Positions 4,795 to 7,256 of a DNA stretch of 7,256 bases are shown here, one piece after another; within the stretch, counting starts at the first letter, position 1, and each line of letters starts with the position of its first letter. The stretch is from Helicobacteraceae bacterium (GTDB taxonomy: Bacteria > Campylobacterota > Campylobacteria > Campylobacterales > SZUA-545). Location of the stretch: the NCBI GenBank assembly GCA_031273735.1, contig JAISRI010000166.1, positions 1 to 7,256 on the forward strand. The letters are read 5' to 3'. A program made the translations under genes and the position numbers. The notes below the pieces were generated by a model that did no database searches, had not been told where the DNA came from, and worked only from the letters and a program-made list of their open reading frames with translations.

Positions 4795-5892
4795 CTACTT
4801 TTTTATATCTTTCGTAATATCAAAGCTACCGTTTATCGTTATGGCGATTTCATAATCGGAAGGAGGGTTGATATCTATCGTTTGCGCCGCTTGAGTTTGC
4901 GTAATAGCGTTGGCGCTGTTTGTAACGTAGTTTTGATCGTAACCGCGATAGTTGCGGTAACGCGAATCGTCCGCCGCGACGGTCGAGATCGATAGATTGG
5001 ACGGAGCGCCAAGCGAATACTCTTTATTTCCGATTAGTCTTTTTGCTCTCTCTTGCAACTTTTCAAACAGCTTGCTTTCGTATTCGCCAATCCTCTTTTG
5101 TTTTCGTTCGTCGGATACGAAATAGAATAGATCGTTATTAACGTTCATCTTTAACTCTTGCGCTTTTGCATATATCTTGCCGATATTCTCAAAGTTTGAA
5201 AGTTTAATCCGAATTTGGTTTGACGAATAGTATTTTTTGATCTCTTCGCTTGCGCGATCTTTATCGTTTTTATTGATATCGTATTCTTTCACGCCGAGAT
5301 TTCTGATAAAGCCGCTGTTTTTAAGCGGAGTTTCAAGCTTTTCGTATAGCTCTTGGACGCGAGTTCTCGCCGCGTTCTCCGAAGCGCCGTTCGCCGCGAT
5401 CGTAAAGAAATATTTTTCGCTATAGCTATCTTTTTTTAAGTTTGATATTCCATATTGATCGAGGAGTTTTATAACCTTGTAAAAACTATCGGTCTGCATT
5501 TCAAAAATAACGCTTAACTCCGCGTTGTATTCCGATTTTTGCGTATATGTTTTTTCGGTTCTTTCAAAGTTTTTATAATCCAGCGTAGTTATATCGCTAT
5601 CGCTAACGCCAAGCGATTTAAGATACGCTTTGAACGCCGTCATATTTTTGACGTTTTGGTTTGAAGCCGTATTTGGCGTAGCGCCTTCGGTAAGATAGGT
5701 AACGCTAAATTGCGCGACGTCGGGTTCGAGTTTGATCTTTTCGCCGTAAGTAACGCTGATCGTTCCGACCGAGATCGTATTAACGCCGTATTTTAGCTCG
5801 TTTAGCTTTATAACCTCGTTCATTTCCGCTCCATTCGCCGCGCTTAACGCCAAAAATTGCGACAGTAAAACCGCGCTAATAACCTTTTTCAT
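4795..5892 (-). CDS. Exported SIMPL (DUF541) domain protein, enlarged
   Basis: This 365-residue protein has a Sec signal peptide: MKK, a hydrophobic core, and cleavage predicted after A20? N-G-A at residues 20-22. The SIMPL/DUF541 opening follows: GTISVTYGEKIKLEPDVAQFSVTY (43-66), then a helix with KAYLKSLGVSDSDITTLDY (88-106). The family's closing strand is DYEIAITINGSFDI (346-359). Typical members are about 230-250 residues; this one is longer. The strand-helix-strand-helix unit at about 125-190 seems to recur at 226-288, both ending in a helix of A..R..EL.EKL type. A Tyr/Asn/Ser/Gln-rich linker (305-340) precedes the last strand. SIMPL proteins are periplasmic or outer-membrane proteins linked to oxidative or envelope stress, with no known enzyme activity. 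The ATG has only a weak GCGGGG-type ribosome site. CGATCG is rarer here than in neighbouring genes and the gene looks more A+T-rich. Confidence 0.8.
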   Translation of the reverse strand: MKKVISAVLLSQFLALSAANGAEMNEVIKLNELKYGVNTISVGTISVTYGEKIKLEPDVAQFSVTYLTEGATPNTASNQNVKNMTAFKAYLKSLGVSDSDITTLDYKNFERTEKTYTQKSEYNAELSVIFEMQTDSFYKVIKLLDQYGISNLKKDSYSEKYFFTIAANGASENAARTRVQELYEKLETPLKNSGFIRNLGVKEYDINKNDKDRASEEIKKYYSSNQIRIKLSNFENIGKIYAKAQELKMNVNNDLFYFVSDERKQKRIGEYESKLFEKLQERAKRLIGNKEYSLGAPSNLSISTVAADDSRYRNYRGYDQNYVTNSANAITQTQAAQTIDINPPSDYEIAITINGSFDITKDIKK

Positions 5893-5922
5893 CTTTGCCC
5901 CGCTCTTTGTAAAATTGCGGGT

Positions 5923-5928
5923 ATTATA
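5923..5928 (-). promoter_or_regulatory. -10 box for the SIMPL protein gene
   Basis: The minus strand reads a perfect TATAAT, 30 bases before the ATG at 5892, implying a leader of about 24 bases. No good -35 is present 17 bases upstream (TAGTTT). The box lies in the 70-base gap after the small coiled-coil gene, so the SIMPL gene can be transcribed on its own even if it also receives read-through. Confidence 0.6.
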
Positions 5929-5962
5929 TCGATTCTTACCCGCGAAAACTAAAAAAGCGGGG

Positions 5963-6145
5963 TCAAACTACGCTAACGACCTTTTTTGGCTCTTTTTCGC
6001 GTTCGTCCGCATAAATAAACTTAAGGGGATTTAAAAGAAATTCGCGCTCTTTTCGTAGAGCGTCAAGCTGTTTAAGCCGCTCTTGTTGCGATTCTTCAAG
6101 CGCCTTTCGGCTTTTTTGATATAGCGCTAGCTCTTGATCTTCCAT
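5963..6145 (-). CDS. Small charged coiled-coil protein of unknown function
   Basis: This 60-residue protein reads MEDQELALYQKSRKALEESQ at its start. Residues 5-38 form a continuous, highly charged helix with Leu/Ala at heptad-like positions, suggesting a coiled coil. A short hydrophobic turn FLLNPLKFIY (36-45) follows, then a charged tail ending PKKVVSVV. There is no signal peptide or transmembrane segment, so it should be cytoplasmic. The start is well supported: AGGAG at 6152-6156 with 6 bases to the ATG. It lies 110 bases after thiE and 70 bases before the SIMPL gene, all on the same strand. I do not recognise the family. A real gene is favoured over chance by the ribosome site and regular helical pattern. 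Confidence 0.65.
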   Translation of the reverse strand: MEDQELALYQKSRKALEESQQERLKQLDALRKEREFLLNPLKFIYADEREKEPKKVVSVV

Positions 6146-6158
6146 TTTGAACTCCTAT

Positions 6159-6223
6159 TTGCTTGTAAATCGGCAAATCCTCGCCAAACTTGCTAGGCGC
6201 TTTTATCAATTTACCGCAAGCAA
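6159..6223. repeat. Imperfect inverted repeat in the leader of the small coiled-coil gene
   Basis: TTGCTTGTAAAT (6159-6170) pairs with ATTTAC-cgc-AAGCAA (6209-6223), a 12-bp stem broken by a 3-base bulge. An inner CGCC/GGCG stem (6182-6185 with 6196-6199) lies inside. On the minus strand the structure ends 2 bases before the AGGAG site of the 60-residue gene, so it could tune translation or mark the end of the thiE transcript. No T-run follows, so it is not a standard terminator. No known riboswitch pattern was recognised, including the THI box. Confidence 0.35.
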
Positions 6224-6255
6224 AAACAGTTCCCGTTCAAAACGCAAACGCTATT

Positions 6256-6888
6256 TTATAGCCATAGCGAGGCGAAATCTTTTGCTTTCCGTTTTGGATC
6301 GCCGTCTTTCCACAGATCGCTTATGACCGCTATCATATCTGCGCCGCAATCAAGTAACGCGGGCGCGTTTTGCGTCGTTATGCCGCCGATCGCACAGATT
6401 GGGATTTCTAGGCGCGATTTTGCCTCGCCAAAAACGCTATGATCGATTACCTTCGCGTTTGGTTTTGTCGCGGAGCTAAAGCACGCGCCAAATGAAACGT
6501 AGCTTGCGCCTAATTTTTCGGCTTCGATAGCGCGGTCAAGATCGCCGTAACACGAAACGCCGATAATCGCATCGCTTCCAAGAATCGATCGCGCCTCTGA
6601 AATCGGGCGATCGAGCGCCCCGATATGAACGCCGTTCGCCTCTTTTGCCAACTCTACGCGATCGTCGATAATTAGTTTTGCGCCGAAGCGATCGCATAAT
6701 TCGCGCAATTTTCGGACGATAAAAAGCGCCTCTTCGTCGCTGGAGCTTTTGTCGCGTAGCTGAAAAAGCCGCGCTCCGCCTTGCAAAACCTCCAGCGCTT
6801 TTGCTAGGATCGAATCGATTGGCGTTAAAATCTCGTCGCTAATCGCGTATAATCCGCTCAAAGGAGACGACGTGTTTTTCAAAAGCAA
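6256..6888 (-). CDS. thiE: ThiE, thiamine phosphate synthase
   Basis: This cytoplasmic enzyme of 210 residues, normal for the family, joins hydroxymethylpyrimidine diphosphate to the thiazole phosphate to make thiamine phosphate. The TIM-barrel motifs are in order: LYAISD (13-18), FQLRDK (42-47), LIIDDRVELA (72-81), GVHIGALD (86-93), IIGVSCYG (108-115), YVSFGACFSSATKPNA (130-145), ICAIGGIT (164-171) and GADMIAVIS (182-190). The usual Asn of the IINDR motif is Asp here. TenI, a paralogue, is less likely because QLRDK and the phosphate-loop TK are kept. The start is TTG: at 6888, AAAGG (6892-6896) is 3 bases away, while TTG at 6882 would have better spacing of 9. Either start overlaps the 5' end of the divergent HIT gene. 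No other thi gene is visible. A weak CGCTAT/ATAGCG hairpin (6249-6269) spans the stop. Confidence 0.92.
   Translation of the reverse strand: MLLKNTSSPLSGLYAISDEILTPIDSILAKALEVLQGGARLFQLRDKSSSDEEALFIVRKLRELCDRFGAKLIIDDRVELAKEANGVHIGALDRPISEARSILGSDAIIGVSCYGDLDRAIEAEKLGASYVSFGACFSSATKPNAKVIDHSVFGEAKSRLEIPICAIGGITTQNAPALLDCGADMIAVISDLWKDGDPKRKAKDFASLWL
6825..6853 (+). promoter_or_regulatory. Promoter of the HIT-family gene, inside thiE
   Basis: TTAAAA (6825-6830), 17 bases, then a perfect TATAAT (6848-6853). Transcription would begin near 6860, leaving a leader of only about 12 bases that is mostly the AAGGAG ribosome site (6861-6866). The promoter lies within the first 22 codons of thiE on the other strand, so the two genes' early transcription could interfere. 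Confidence 0.55.
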
Positions 6889-7249
6889 AAACCTTTATAT
6901 TGAATGGAGCGAGGTTACAATCCCTTGGCTTAAAATCTTTACGATCGAACCTTATCGCGAAATTACCGACTGCCCAAGCTATGCGATCGACGAGCTTTGG
7001 CGGACGGTTTTGATTTGCGAAAAAACCCTGCGCGAATACTACAAGCCCGATAAGATCAATATCGCGAGTTTTGGCAACCAACTACCGCGAGTTCATATTC
7101 ATATTATGGCGCGTTTTGCCGCCGATAGCCACTTTCCAGAATCGATGTGGGGCGAACGCCAAAGAGAGGGCGATCTTATTTTGCCCGATCGCGCCGTTTT
7201 TGAAACGCGCCTAATCGCCGCTCTAACCGCCGCTAACGTTTGCCCGTAA
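6872..7249 (+). CDS. HIT-family nucleotide hydrolase/transferase
   Basis: This 125-residue protein matches compact bacterial HIT-domain proteins. The core is DKINIASFGNQLPRVHIHIMARF (60-82), with His75 and His77 standing for the last two histidines of the H-x-H-x-H triad. The first is Arg73, a position often not His in this subgroup. The following HFPESMWG (87-94) is typical of the subgroup's tail. The N-terminal half has IPWLKIFTIEPYREITD (17-33), the usual substrate-side strand and turn. HIT proteins cleave or transfer nucleotides from dinucleoside polyphosphates or nucleoside phosphoramidates through a histidine intermediate; the true substrate cannot be told here. The start is GTG at 6872, strongly supported by AAGGAG at 6861-6866 with 5 bases of spacing. 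The 5' end overlaps thiE head to head by 11-17 bases. It ends with TAA near the window edge; downstream is not visible. Confidence 0.85.
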   Translation: MFFKSKNLYIEWSEVTIPWLKIFTIEPYREITDCPSYAIDELWRTVLICEKTLREYYKPDKINIASFGNQLPRVHIHIMARFAADSHFPESMWGERQREGDLILPDRAVFETRLIAALTAANVCP

Positions 7250-7256
7250 CCGCTTT

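Noticed and set aside
5939..5961. CCCGC/GCGGG hairpin after the small coiled-coil gene, considered as a terminator
   Set aside because: The T-run is in the loop rather than after the stem, and the stem is only 5 bp.
6146..6255. A thiamine (TPP) riboswitch near thiE
   Set aside because: This gap is downstream of thiE, and the real upstream side of thiE is coding sequence of the HIT gene. No THI-box motif was seen in either place.
6839..7081. Minus-strand open frame of 80 codons inside the HIT gene
   Set aside because: It is antisense to a HIT protein with an intact motif and has no supporting signals.

Overview
The window looks like chromosomal DNA from a member of the Campylobacterota (Epsilonproteobacteria) or a close relative. 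The reasons are an LPP20-family lipoprotein, which is a hallmark of Helicobacter and Campylobacter relatives, a ModA variant of the kind I associate with that group, promoters with strong TATAAT -10 boxes and poor -35 boxes, and frequent TTG/GTG starts. G+C is moderate by eye. The palindrome CGATCG occurs more than 30 times by hand count, against about 2 expected by chance. No transposase, integrase, phage gene, CRISPR array, tRNA or rRNA was recognised.

Layout. (1) 1-438 has no confident gene. It holds a pair of opposed REP-like palindromic units (about 1-173), an open but probably non-coding frame, a decayed signal-peptide-like remnant (310-369, minus) and the intrinsic terminator of the next gene (395-432, minus). 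(2) 439-1026 (minus) encodes an LPP20-family outer-membrane lipoprotein. (3) 1027-1190 is a divergent promoter region with a perfect 9+6+9 inverted repeat matching the ModE operator pattern, directly in front of (4) modA-modB (1191-2574, plus), a molybdate/tungstate-type ABC importer. Its ATPase gene modC is not here: modB runs tail-to-tail into the next gene with 5 bases between the stops. (5) 4474-2580 (minus) is a two-gene unit, a DedA/VTT-family membrane protein followed by a Pif1/RecD-like SF1B helicase, joined by a one-base TAATG stop/start overlap. (6) 4475-4794 holds what looks like a frameshifted small gene (4767-4613, minus). (7) 5892-4795 (minus) is an exported SIMPL (DUF541) protein with what looks like an internal duplication. 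(8) 6145-5963 (minus) is a 60-residue predicted coiled-coil protein with a strong ribosome binding site. (9) thiE (6888-6256, minus) and a HIT-family hydrolase gene (6872-7249, plus) are arranged head to head, with overlapping 5' ends and non-ATG starts in both.

How it works together. The genes are mostly independent housekeeping and envelope functions: oxyanion uptake, a surface lipoprotein, a membrane DedA protein, an exported SIMPL protein, thiamine synthesis, nucleotide hydrolysis and a DNA helicase. The clearest regulatory story is predicted ModE control of modAB. I see no convincing new defence or mobile system. The items most worth a second look are the ModE box in front of a divergent ModA without modC, the frameshifted small gene between the SIMPL and DedA genes, the overlapping thiE/HIT heads, and the CGATCG enrichment.
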